Shown: positions 1 through 6,101 of the stretch, in pieces
Numbering within the stretch: position 1 is the first letter of the stretch
Layout of the letters: every line of letters starts with the position of its first letter
Assembly: GCA_047619485.1 (NCBI GenBank)
Contig: JBLHKE010000289.1
Coordinates: 1-9,168 of the forward strand
Reading direction: 5' to 3'
DNA: 9,168 nucleotides
From: JBLHKE01 sp047619485
Lineage (GTDB): Bacteria; Verrucomicrobiota; Verrucomicrobiia; Verrucomicrobiales; DEV007
Translations under genes and position numbers: made by a program
The notes under the pieces: model-generated
Told to the model about the DNA's origin: nothing
What the model saw: only the letters and a program-made list of their open reading frames with translations
Databases searched by the model: none

Positions 1-242
1 CCGTCCTTGAGTGCCTGCTGAACCCCAGCGAGAACCAGATCCTCTAACATTTCCACATCCTCGGGGTCGACGACCGAAGGGTCGATCTTCAGCGATAGCA
101 CCTCACCGGCGCAAGACGCACGCACCACCACTTTGCCACCGCCGACGCTGGCTTCGACTTCCTCAGATGCGAGTTTTGCCTGGGCAGCTGCCATATCGGC
201 CTGCATCTGCTGGGCCTGTTGCATCATTTTTGCGATATTCAT
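1..242 (-). CDS. ybaB: YbaB/EbfC family nucleoid-associated protein (3' end outside the window)
   Basis: Reading the minus strand from the ATG at 242 gives an open frame of 80 codons that leaves the window at base 1. It begins MNIAKMMQQAQQMQADMAAA, followed by a Val/Gly-rich beta segment (EASVGGGKVVVRASCAGEV) and LKIDPSVVDPEDVEMLEDL. This is the YbaB/EbfC pattern: a Met/Gln-rich amphipathic N-terminal helix, a short beta sheet, then a D-P-x-D-x-E/M-L-E-D-L helix. Family members are about 100-110 residues, so roughly 25-30 residues are missing. The family forms small dimers that bind DNA and coat the nucleoid. The gene lies 64 bases downstream of dnaX on the same strand, the usual dnaX-ybaB pairing, and is probably co-transcribed. 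No clear Shine-Dalgarno sequence precedes the ATG. The family assignment is firm; the exact cellular role is known only in general terms. Confidence 0.93.
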   Translation of the reverse strand, partial: MNIAKMMQQAQQMQADMAAAQAKLASEEVEASVGGGKVVVRASCAGEVLSLKIDPSVVDPEDVEMLEDLVLAGVQQALKD

Positions 243-259
243 TGGTCTTAAGAGTAAAC

Positions 260-297
260 GGGAAAGGTGAAAAGTGGGAAAGTGAAAGGTGAAAAAT
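260..297. repeat. Short purine-rich GGTGAAA-type direct repeats between dnaX and ybaB
   Basis: The gap between the two minus-strand genes contains an 11-base direct repeat, AAAGGTGAAAA, at 263-273 and 285-295. GGGAAAG occurs at 260-266 and again at 276-282. A G6 run follows at 298-303. The whole segment is almost pure purine on the plus strand and pyrimidine on the minus (transcribed) strand. It has no hairpin and does not resemble a terminator. It could be a degenerate microsatellite; no function can be assigned. Confidence 0.6.
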
Positions 298-306
298 GGG
301 GGGACT

Positions 307-2235
307 TTAGGACTGTATTTCCGCCTCGAAGATCCGCAACGCATCTTTGATCAACGGGTCATCGTGGATGTCTTCCTCTGCCGCTGCGGGGTCACCTTCT
401 TCAGCGGCTGCGGCCTCGGCTTTAGCCGCTTGCTGAGCGACCGCTGCTGGCTGCTGCTCTGGTTCGGGCTCTGGGTCATCGGAATCAAAGACTGGCATGT
501 CCGGCACCGTCAGCCCTTCTTTCAAGCTGACGATCAGGTTGATCTTCACGCCACTAGCCTTCTGCAAGATGCCCTCGATGGTGGAACGTAAGGCATCACG
601 CAGCAGCGCATCGCGCGACAGGCCTTCGCTCGGTGGCAGGCCGATCTCAAAGTCCTTGTTGGTCATTCCCAAAAACGTCGACTTGCGCGCGTACTCGACC
701 GCGATCGGCTTGGTGTTCGACAGTTCTTCCAACACCCCATTCCAAAGATCTGCCCCGCTCACTGGTCCGCTTGACACTGGAGCAGGCGGGGGGGCTGGGA
801 CTGGAATTTCAGCTGCCGGCGCCGGCGCGGCGGGAACCGCAACCGGAACTGGAACTGGTGCAGGCTCGGGAGGCGGAGATGTCTCGACTGGAGCTGTTTG
901 AGCCACTGGAGCTGGTGTCACTGGAGCCGGTGCTACTGGAGCCGGTGCCACTGGAGCTGGTGCCACTGGAGCTGGTGTCACTGGAGCCGGTGCTACTGGA
1001 GCCGGTGCCACTGGAGCCGGTGCCACTGGAGTCGGTGCCACTGGAGCCGGTGCTACTGGAGCGATAGGCACTGGTAGCGCAGCGATCGGCTGCCCGTCCA
1101 ATGCTCCACGCAGGATTGAGATCACGTCCGATAGATTGGTCTCTCCCAATTCCTGCACCGCCTTGATCACCCCAATCTCAAAATGCAGCCGCTTGTTTGG
1201 CGCCCACTTCATACGCGCCTCCATTTCTGCAAATCGATCAATCAATGCCAGCAGACGATCTGCCCCAGTGTTCGCCGCCTGCTGCGCGACCTGTTCCGCG
1301 ATCTCCTTAGGCAAGTCCTGCACCGCGCTCTCGGCATCCACGTGGTAGACCAACACCGTGCGCATGTAGCCGATCAAATCCTCAAGCAACTTCGTTAGAT
1401 CGCGCCCCTCTTCGCTCTGTTGATAGACCAGGTTCAAAGCAGACACGGTATCGCGTGCTAGGATCGATCCAGCCAAACCCGCCACCGTCTCGTGCGCCGT
1501 GAAGCCGAAAATCTCGAGCACATCTGCCTCAGCGATCTTCGTCCCGCAGAACGCCACTAGCTGATCCAACATCGACTGCGCATCACGCATGCCACCCTCG
1601 GCACCCTTCGCGATCGTGTGTGCCGCCATCGGCTCCAGTTCGATCCCCTCCTCGGTCGCGATGTGCGCTAGGTGATCAGCGATGATTTTGGTCGGGATGC
1701 GCCGCAGATCGAAACGCTGACAGCGGCTGATGATCGTCGGTAAGATCTTGTTTGCCTCGGTGGTCGCGAAGATAAATTTGACGTGCTCCGGCGGTTCCTC
1801 GAGCGTCTTCAACAACGCGTTGAACGCCTGGTTCGACAGCATGTGCACCTCATCGATGTAGTAGATTTTGTAGCGCCCGCGGGTCGGCGCATACTTGACC
1901 GTTTCACGTAGTTCACGCACTTGGTCGATCCCGTTGTTGCTCGCCCCGTCGATCTCCAACACGTCGAGGCTCCGTCCCTCGGCAATCTCCACACAGATCT
2001 CCTCATTCGGATCAAAGTCGAGCCGTGGACCACCGGTGCAATTGAGAGCCTTCGCCAGAATTCGCGCCGTCGACGTCTTTCCTGTGCCGCGCGGCCCAAC
2101 GAACAGATAGGCATGCGCCAACCGCTCCTGGTCAATCGCATTGCGCAGCGTCTGCACGACATGATCCTGCCCTAAGACATCATCGAAGGTCTGAGGCCGA
2201 TATTTACGGGCGAAAACTTGGTAGCTACTACTCAC
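307..2235 (-). CDS. dnaX: DNA polymerase III subunit gamma/tau (clamp-loader ATPase)
   Basis: This is the ATPase that, with delta and delta', opens and loads the sliding clamp at the replication fork in the cytoplasm. Numbering is from the GTG start (642 residues). The N-terminus SSSYQVFARKYRPQTFDDV is canonical. Walker A GPRGTGKTS is at 47-55, Walker B YYIDEVHML at 125-133, sensor 1 TTEANKI near 158-164, the SRC arginine finger at 170-172, and sensor 2 GGMRDAQSMLDQ at 214-225. The clamp-loader collar follows to about 380. A Pro/Ala/Val linker spans about 387-490, then a C-terminal domain from about 493, and the conserved tail ends DPLIKDALRIFEAEIQS. In the zinc module only the outer two cysteines remain (C66, C81); the inner CxxC pair is D75 and E78. 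The GTG at 2235 is preferred over the ATG at 2271 because AGGGTGG lies 5 bases upstream of it and because homologues begin near S-Y-Q-V. ybaB follows downstream. Confidence 0.97.
   Translation of the reverse strand: MSSSYQVFARKYRPQTFDDVLGQDHVVQTLRNAIDQERLAHAYLFVGPRGTGKTSTARILAKALNCTGGPRLDFDPNEEICVEIAEGRSLDVLEIDGASNNGIDQVRELRETVKYAPTRGRYKIYYIDEVHMLSNQAFNALLKTLEEPPEHVKFIFATTEANKILPTIISRCQRFDLRRIPTKIIADHLAHIATEEGIELEPMAAHTIAKGAEGGMRDAQSMLDQLVAFCGTKIAEADVLEIFGFTAHETVAGLAGSILARDTVSALNLVYQQSEEGRDLTKLLEDLIGYMRTVLVYHVDAESAVQDLPKEIAEQVAQQAANTGADRLLALIDRFAEMEARMKWAPNKRLHFEIGVIKAVQELGETNLSDVISILRGALDGQPIAALPVPIAPVAPAPVAPTPVAPAPVAPAPVAPAPVTPAPVAPAPVAPAPVAPAPVTPAPVAQTAPVETSPPPEPAPVPVPVAVPAAPAPAAEIPVPAPPPAPVSSGPVSGADLWNGVLEELSNTKPIAVEYARKSTFLGMTNKDFEIGLPPSEGLSRDALLRDALRSTIEGILQKASGVKINLIVSLKEGLTVPDMPVFDSDDPEPEPEQQPAAVAQQAAKAEAAAAEEGDPAAAEEDIHDDPLIKDALRIFEAEIQS
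907..1056 (-). repeat. 15-bp minisatellite encoding VAPAP repeats in dnaX
   Basis: Ten tandem 15-bp units, consensus on the plus strand TGGAGCYGGTGYYAC, encode VAPAP (variants VTPAP and VAPTP) in the DnaX linker. A 60-bp higher-order unit is visible: plus-strand 901-960 and 961-1020 differ at only two bases, and the following 40 bases match with three differences. At protein level VTPAP recurs every 20 residues. The near-identity, including synonymous positions, points to recent duplication of a 60-bp block. All units are multiples of three, so copy-number change would keep the frame. Confidence 0.93.
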
Positions 2236-2240
2236 GAAAT

Positions 2241-2247
2241 CCACCCT
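2241..2247 (-). promoter_or_regulatory. Ribosome binding site that decides the dnaX GTG start
   Basis: The minus strand reads AGGGTGG followed by 5 bases and then GTG at 2235. It is a reasonable Shine-Dalgarno match. The in-frame ATG at 2271 has only a C-rich stretch upstream, so this site favours GTG as the real start. Confidence 0.55.
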
Positions 2248-2356
2248 AAAGACGCTCGCAATGATTCGCAAGTGCAGGGGCTCCTAGCCCACGATCGAGC
2301 TCATCCGATGTGGCACGACGACGATGGCCACCCCGAATCCGATGCCTAAGTCGTTC

Positions 2357-2386
2357 ATTATCTGGAGAGACTCTACAAATTGATAA
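2357..2386 (-). promoter_or_regulatory. Candidate sigma70-like promoter for dnaX
   Basis: On the minus strand, TTATCA (plus-strand 2381-2386, 4/6 match to TTGACA) is followed after 18 bases by GATAAT (2357-2362, 5/6 match to TATAAT). A start near 2350 would give a leader of about 115 bases before the GTG. The -35 box lies inside one arm of the inverted repeat at 2380-2404. AT-rich sequence gives such matches by chance, so confidence is low. Confidence 0.3.
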
Positions 2387-2404
2387 TTTTCTCAAAATTA
2401 TTAA
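2380..2404. repeat. AT-rich inverted repeat (11-base arms, 3-base spacer)
   Basis: TTGATAATTTT (2380-2390) and AAAATTATTAA (2394-2404) are inverted around CTC. Ten of the eleven positions are Watson-Crick pairs and one is G·T. No U-run follows on either strand, and an AT-only stem is weak, so a terminator is unlikely. Its place in a divergent promoter region, overlapping a candidate -35 box for dnaX, suggests a protein-binding operator or curved/upstream promoter DNA. That role is inferred. Confidence 0.5.
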
Positions 2405-2471
2405 AAACCCCTTGCAAAACAATGGCGATAATTATAAATTCTATCATTAGCATACTGAAGATATTCTTATT

Positions 2472-2500
2472 TTGGATAAAAAATTAGGACAAACTATAAC
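2472..2500 (+). promoter_or_regulatory. Candidate promoter for the polysaccharide operon
   Basis: TTGGAT (2472-2477) and TATAAC (2495-2500) are separated by exactly 17 bases. The -10 box matches TATAAT at 5 of 6 positions, but the -35 box matches at only 3 of 6. Transcription would begin near 2507, giving a leader of about 45 bases before the ATG at 2552. A weaker alternative is TTGCAA at 2412-2417 with TAAATT at 2435-2440, also spaced 17. The assignment rests on spacing and position only. Confidence 0.4.
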
Positions 2501-2551
2501 CAATCCCTTTCTCGTCATTTCTAGACAGAGGGTGAACCAAACGACAAGACG

Positions 2552-4060
2552 ATGATTTTGTTTCCTTGGAAAACGAGCCATCTGGCTGCAAAAAACGCCC
2601 CTCAGCAGATTCAATCGAATCCAAGCGGTGAATCCCCTGTCTGGCTTAGCAACCATCGGGTGCGCTCGGTGAACCAAGCACGATGGCTCATGACCATGGT
2701 GTTTCTATTCGATCTGATCTGGATTCTCGCCGCTCTCTATTTGGCCTGGTGGCTGCGCTTCGAAACTCCCCTAGCAGAGATCGGAGAGCCCCTTTCCCCA
2801 GCGGCGACCTTCGCTACCTACAAAGGCCACTTCCTGACTGGCACGATCTTCATGGCTCTATCGCTAATTAGTTTCCGTGCCTACGACCGATCGCAGTTTT
2901 TTTTGCAGGGGAAGGAGATCCGGGTGCTGTTCCGAGCAGTTCTCGTCTGGGGCATTGCTTTCCTCAGTCTATCGCTGGCTCTCAAGATCGAACCCGATAT
3001 CAGCCGCATCTATTGCGCAGTCGCGACGATCTGCATCTTGTCACTGCTCATCCCTTGGCGCCTGCTGGTGCGTCGCCGAATCATCCCACAAATCGGCAGC
3101 ATCTTGCAGCGCCGGGTGCTGATGGTGGGGTGGAACGAGGGTGCGCAGCAGATCGCGAACGCCTGGCGGCTCGGGCTCGCCCCTGAATTGCGGATCAGCG
3201 GTGTGCTGGCGAGCAAAGCGGATCAGATTCCATCCTGGTTGCCTGTCTTGGGCGAACCGGGAAGCCTATCGCAGTCTCTCGATCATAAGTGTTTCGACTG
3301 CGTGCTGGTCGCGGACAAGGGGCTAGAGAAGACCGAACTATCAGAGATCGCATCGATCTGCGAAAAGGAGATGGTCGACTTCGAGCTAATCCCGAGCTGT
3401 TTCCCGAGCCTAGTTTCAGGATTGAGCATGAAACATGTCCACGGAGTCCCCGTGCTCGGTGTCACTCAACTGCCGCTGCACCTGGTTCTGAACGTGTTTC
3501 TCAAACGCTGCTTGGATATCGCCGGAGCGCTGGTCGGCCTGACGCTCGCCGTCCCGGTGATCATCGTGTTCGGACTGCTAATCAAACGGGAGAGCCCAGG
3601 TGGAATTTTCTACAAACAGCGCAGGCTCGGGCTCAACGGGCACGAGTTCGACATGTGGAAACTGCGTAGCATGAAGCTCAATGCCGAGCTCGGAGACGTT
3701 GCCGGCTGGACCGTCGAGAACGACCCGCGCTGCCTGAAGATCGGGCGTCGGATGCGCTCGTGGAACATCGACGAGATCCCGCAGTTCTGGAATGTTCTCA
3801 AGGGCGATATGAGCCTCGTCGGCCCGCGCCCGGAACGCCCGCAGTTGATCGAGCGCTTCAAGGAGGAGGTGCCCAACTACAACGCACGACACTTCGTAAA
3901 ACCCGGCATGACCGGCTGGGCCCAGGTGAGCGGCCTGCGCGGCGACACCGACCTCACTGACCGCGTACGCCACGACCTCTACTACATCGAAAACTGGAAC
4001 CTGGCCTTCGACCTCGTGATCATGATCAAAACTCTACTGAGCCGCAAAGGGGCTTGCTGA
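2552..4060 (+). CDS. Polyprenyl-phosphate sugar-1-phosphate transferase (WbaP/WcaJ-type initiating enzyme)
   Basis: The 502-residue protein has the full architecture of long polyisoprenyl-phosphate hexose-1-phosphate transferases, which move a sugar phosphate from a nucleotide sugar to undecaprenyl phosphate at the inner membrane and so start repeat-unit synthesis. Hydrophobic segments lie at about 47-67, 94-110, 127-143 and 152-170. A Rossmann-like middle domain (RRVLMVGWNEGAQQIA, 187-202) follows. From 318 comes the sugar-transferase domain: KRCLDIAGALVG with a membrane-inserted helix (to about 345), YKQRRLGLNG, MWKLRSM, the D407-E408 pair in NIDEIPQFWNVL, GDMSLVGPRPERP and KPGMTGWAQVSG. 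All expected motifs are present, so it should be active; the sugar cannot be told. The only G-rich ribosome-site candidate, GAGGGTGA at 2528-2535, is 16 bases from the ATG, which is long; the N-terminal 45 residues are not conserved in kind. An eight-T run lies at 2897-2904. Confidence 0.94.
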   Translation: MILFPWKTSHLAAKNAPQQIQSNPSGESPVWLSNHRVRSVNQARWLMTMVFLFDLIWILAALYLAWWLRFETPLAEIGEPLSPAATFATYKGHFLTGTIFMALSLISFRAYDRSQFFLQGKEIRVLFRAVLVWGIAFLSLSLALKIEPDISRIYCAVATICILSLLIPWRLLVRRRIIPQIGSILQRRVLMVGWNEGAQQIANAWRLGLAPELRISGVLASKADQIPSWLPVLGEPGSLSQSLDHKCFDCVLVADKGLEKTELSEIASICEKEMVDFELIPSCFPSLVSGLSMKHVHGVPVLGVTQLPLHLVLNVFLKRCLDIAGALVGLTLAVPVIIVFGLLIKRESPGGIFYKQRRLGLNGHEFDMWKLRSMKLNAELGDVAGWTVENDPRCLKIGRRMRSWNIDEIPQFWNVLKGDMSLVGPRPERPQLIERFKEEVPNYNARHFVKPGMTGWAQVSGLRGDTDLTDRVRHDLYYIENWNLAFDLVIMIKTLLSRKGAC

Positions 4061-4079
4061 TCTCCCAATCAAACAACCT

Positions 4080-6101
4080 ATGTCCGACAAAACCAATCAG
4101 ATCCCAAACATCCCACCCGCCGGCAACGCACCGTCCTACGCGGTAGGACGTAGCCCTGAGCCACTAGTCGATGGCCATGACCTGAAATTCATGCTGCGCA
4201 AAGATCTCTGGATCTTCATCGCGATCGGCGCGGTTTGCCTAGTGCTGGGCGGCCTCTCCCACCTGATGGGTCCGCGCAGCTACGAGAGCTCGGCACTGAT
4301 CTACATCGACCCAAAATTTGATCAGATCATCCGCTACGAACAGCTCAGCGATAGCGGCGCCTCCGACATGCCTTCGCTCAATTCTTTGGAGGTTGCGATC
4401 ATGGCGGACTCGATGGTCCTGCGGGTCATCGACCGACTCGACCTGCGCGACGACAAGACCTTCCTGCCTCCGGAACTAGACGGCCAGCCAGATCTCAAGA
4501 TCGTCCGCTTCCTACAGAACAATCGCTTCGAAGCAGGGCTGCTCCCCGACACCCGTCTCATCAAGATCAGTGTGAGGGACCCGCAACCCGAGCGCGCGAA
4601 GCGCATCGCCAGCACCTTCGCGTCCGAGTTCGACCAGTTCATCGTCGACCAACGACAGGCAGAGGCTAAGGCAATGAAAGTAATCTTAGAAGCGCAGGCT
4701 TCGGTGGCCCGTGATGCTGCCTTCCGCGCGGAAGATCAGCTGCGCGCCTTCCGCGAGGCGAGTCAGCAAGGTCCGGTCGAGCAAGATCATGACATCTACT
4801 CAAACCGCCTCACCCAGTTCAGCAACGAACTCAATGAGGTCGTGCGCCGGCGCCTCGAGCTCGAGAGCCAGGTCGAGATCATCTCCGAAGTCGATATCGA
4901 GGCGAACCCCGAACTCGTGATCGAGCTCGCCGGTAGCCAGTCGCTGACGCATGTATCCGACATGCTCAGCCACAAGATGACCGCCGAAGCGAACCTCGCG
5001 GTCGCTTCGACTCAGGTGACGAAACAGAACCCCGCCTACCTGGCGGCACTCAGTGAGAAGGAGGACAGCGTCAAGCAACTGCAAGTCCTCGCTCGCGACA
5101 TCAAGACGGCAGCGAGTTCCAAGCTTGCTGCAATCCACTCGCGTGAGACCAACCTGCGCAAGCAAGTTGGCGACTTGCAGAAGGGGCTGGTCGAGATGAA
5201 ATCTCTCAGTTCAGAATTCCGCGCGCTGAAGCAGCAGGTCGAGCGCGAGTGGCAGGTCCACGAAACGCTCCAGCAACGCATCAGCGAAAGTCTGCTGGCC
5301 GGCGATTCTTACAGCAACATCGCGACCGAATTCTCCAAGGCGCTGCTTCCCTACAAGAAGGCAGGACCGGGGCTGGTGATCACCCTCATCATCGCCGCAG
5401 CCGGTGCCGGTTTCCTAGGGACTGGCTGGACGGTGTTCCGAATTCTGCGCGGCTTCCCCTACTCGGACATCCAACAGCTCACCCGCGCCTACAAGATTCC
5501 GGTGATCGGCAAGTGGCGGCACGTCGAGGCGCACCTAGAGCCAGACGCGGCAGCGGTATTCTACCACTCTCTCACAAGCGACGCTGCGCGGATCACGCAG
5601 ATCTCAGCTCCCGGCCAGGCGGGCATCGCCACAGTCATCTCCCAGAGTGCTGCAAAGATCGCAGCGAAGTGTGGCGCGGACAGCATCGTGATCAGTGTCG
5701 CCAGCACCCCAGAACGAGGCGAGGAACAACCCTCCTTGGAAAAGATGGGGGGGGTTTCTAAAATGACGATCACTGCCCGCCAGGCACTGAAGGACTCTAA
5801 TCTAGAGAACTGGCTGCAGCAGAACCGCAGCCGCTACGATCACATCTTCATCGATGCCAGCGCCGCCAACGAACCCTCGCTAGTAGCTTGGGTAGCCCGA
5901 CTGGCCGACCAGAACCTCATCGTCGTCTGTGAAGGTGGCGTCAGTAAAGACACCGTCGACCAACACATCGAACAGCTGTCCGCCTCGGACATGCCCCAGA
6001 TGAAACTCCTGGTAGTCAACAGCCCAAAGAGGGGTGGGCAAGACGAACCCGAGCGAATCCCGCTCGCGGCAAAACTGTTCTCCGCGAAATCGACCGCATG
6101 A
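4080..6101 (+). CDS. Wzz/Wzc-like polysaccharide co-polymerase with degenerate tyrosine-kinase domain
   Basis: This 673-residue inner-membrane protein resembles PCP-2a co-polymerases (Wzc/GumC-like), which control chain length or export of exopolysaccharide. The first membrane helix is at about 43-62, preceded by a cytoplasmic N-terminus. A Wzz domain follows (SYESSALIYIDPKF at 67-80, SLEVAIMADSMVLRVIDRL at 102-120, DPQPERAKRIAS at 167-178). Long periplasmic helices, probably coiled coil, span about 190-265 and 320-405, and the second membrane helix about 430-452. The C-terminus (about 490-650) keeps the outline of a BY-kinase: FYHSLTSDAARI in the place of the usual YRSLRTN, and a Walker B-like YDHIFIDASA (586-595). 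The Walker A position reads APGQAGIAT (510-518) without Lys, Walker A' lacks its Asp, and no tyrosine cluster ends the protein. It is therefore probably not a kinase. No Shine-Dalgarno sequence is visible; the gene starts 19 bases after the transferase. Confidence 0.88.
   Translation: MSDKTNQIPNIPPAGNAPSYAVGRSPEPLVDGHDLKFMLRKDLWIFIAIGAVCLVLGGLSHLMGPRSYESSALIYIDPKFDQIIRYEQLSDSGASDMPSLNSLEVAIMADSMVLRVIDRLDLRDDKTFLPPELDGQPDLKIVRFLQNNRFEAGLLPDTRLIKISVRDPQPERAKRIASTFASEFDQFIVDQRQAEAKAMKVILEAQASVARDAAFRAEDQLRAFREASQQGPVEQDHDIYSNRLTQFSNELNEVVRRRLELESQVEIISEVDIEANPELVIELAGSQSLTHVSDMLSHKMTAEANLAVASTQVTKQNPAYLAALSEKEDSVKQLQVLARDIKTAASSKLAAIHSRETNLRKQVGDLQKGLVEMKSLSSEFRALKQQVEREWQVHETLQQRISESLLAGDSYSNIATEFSKALLPYKKAGPGLVITLIIAAAGAGFLGTGWTVFRILRGFPYSDIQQLTRAYKIPVIGKWRHVEAHLEPDAAAVFYHSLTSDAARITQISAPGQAGIATVISQSAAKIAAKCGADSIVISVASTPERGEEQPSLEKMGGVSKMTITARQALKDSNLENWLQQNRSRYDHIFIDASAANEPSLVAWVARLADQNLIVVCEGGVSKDTVDQHIEQLSASDMPQMKLLVVNSPKRGGQDEPERIPLAAKLFSAKSTA
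4132..4150 (+). other. Perfect 8-bp inverted repeat early in the co-polymerase gene
   Basis: CGTCCTAC (4132-4139) and GTAGGACG (4143-4150) form a perfect GC-rich stem with a GCG loop, beginning 52 bases after the start codon. No T-run follows, so it is not a typical terminator. It could be a hairpin in the mRNA near the translation start that affects ribosome entry or transcript stability, or a chance palindrome. Confidence 0.4.

Larger units (their letters stand above)
2236..2551. other. Divergent intergenic region between dnaX and the polysaccharide operon
   Basis: No convincing protein or RNA gene is seen here; the longest frames are shadows without family features. The dnaX-proximal half (2236-2370) has ordinary composition. 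The segment 2381-2500 has 29 G/C in 120 bases, about 24%, far below the flanking genes. It holds an AT-rich inverted repeat and candidate promoters for both directions, so it most likely acts as the shared control region of the two divergent transcription units. Confidence 0.7.

Noticed and set aside
901..1060. CRISPR array
   Set aside because: The repeats are contiguous 15-bp coding units without spacers and lie in frame in dnaX.
633..1067. Plus-strand open frame rich in LEPV repeats opposite dnaX
   Set aside because: It is the antisense reading of the 15-bp dnaX minisatellite, which stays open in several frames because the unit is a multiple of three; no family features or start signal.
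2236..2271. ATG at 2271 as the start of dnaX, adding 12 residues
   Set aside because: The extension (MRIIASVFRVDF) is not typical of DnaX and the ATG lacks a ribosome site, while GTG at 2235 has AGGGTGG five bases upstream. It is not excluded.
2380..2404. Rho-independent terminator
   Set aside because: The stem is almost only A/T, no U-run follows on either strand, and it lies upstream of both divergent genes rather than downstream of one.
2447..2677. Minus-strand 76-codon frame across the intergenic region and the start of the sugar transferase
   Set aside because: It overlaps a strongly supported gene on the other strand, has no recognisable motif and covers the candidate operon promoter.
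3578..3973. Long minus-strand frame inside the sugar-transferase domain
   Set aside because: It lies wholly antisense to conserved catalytic motifs; a typical high-GC codon-position shadow.
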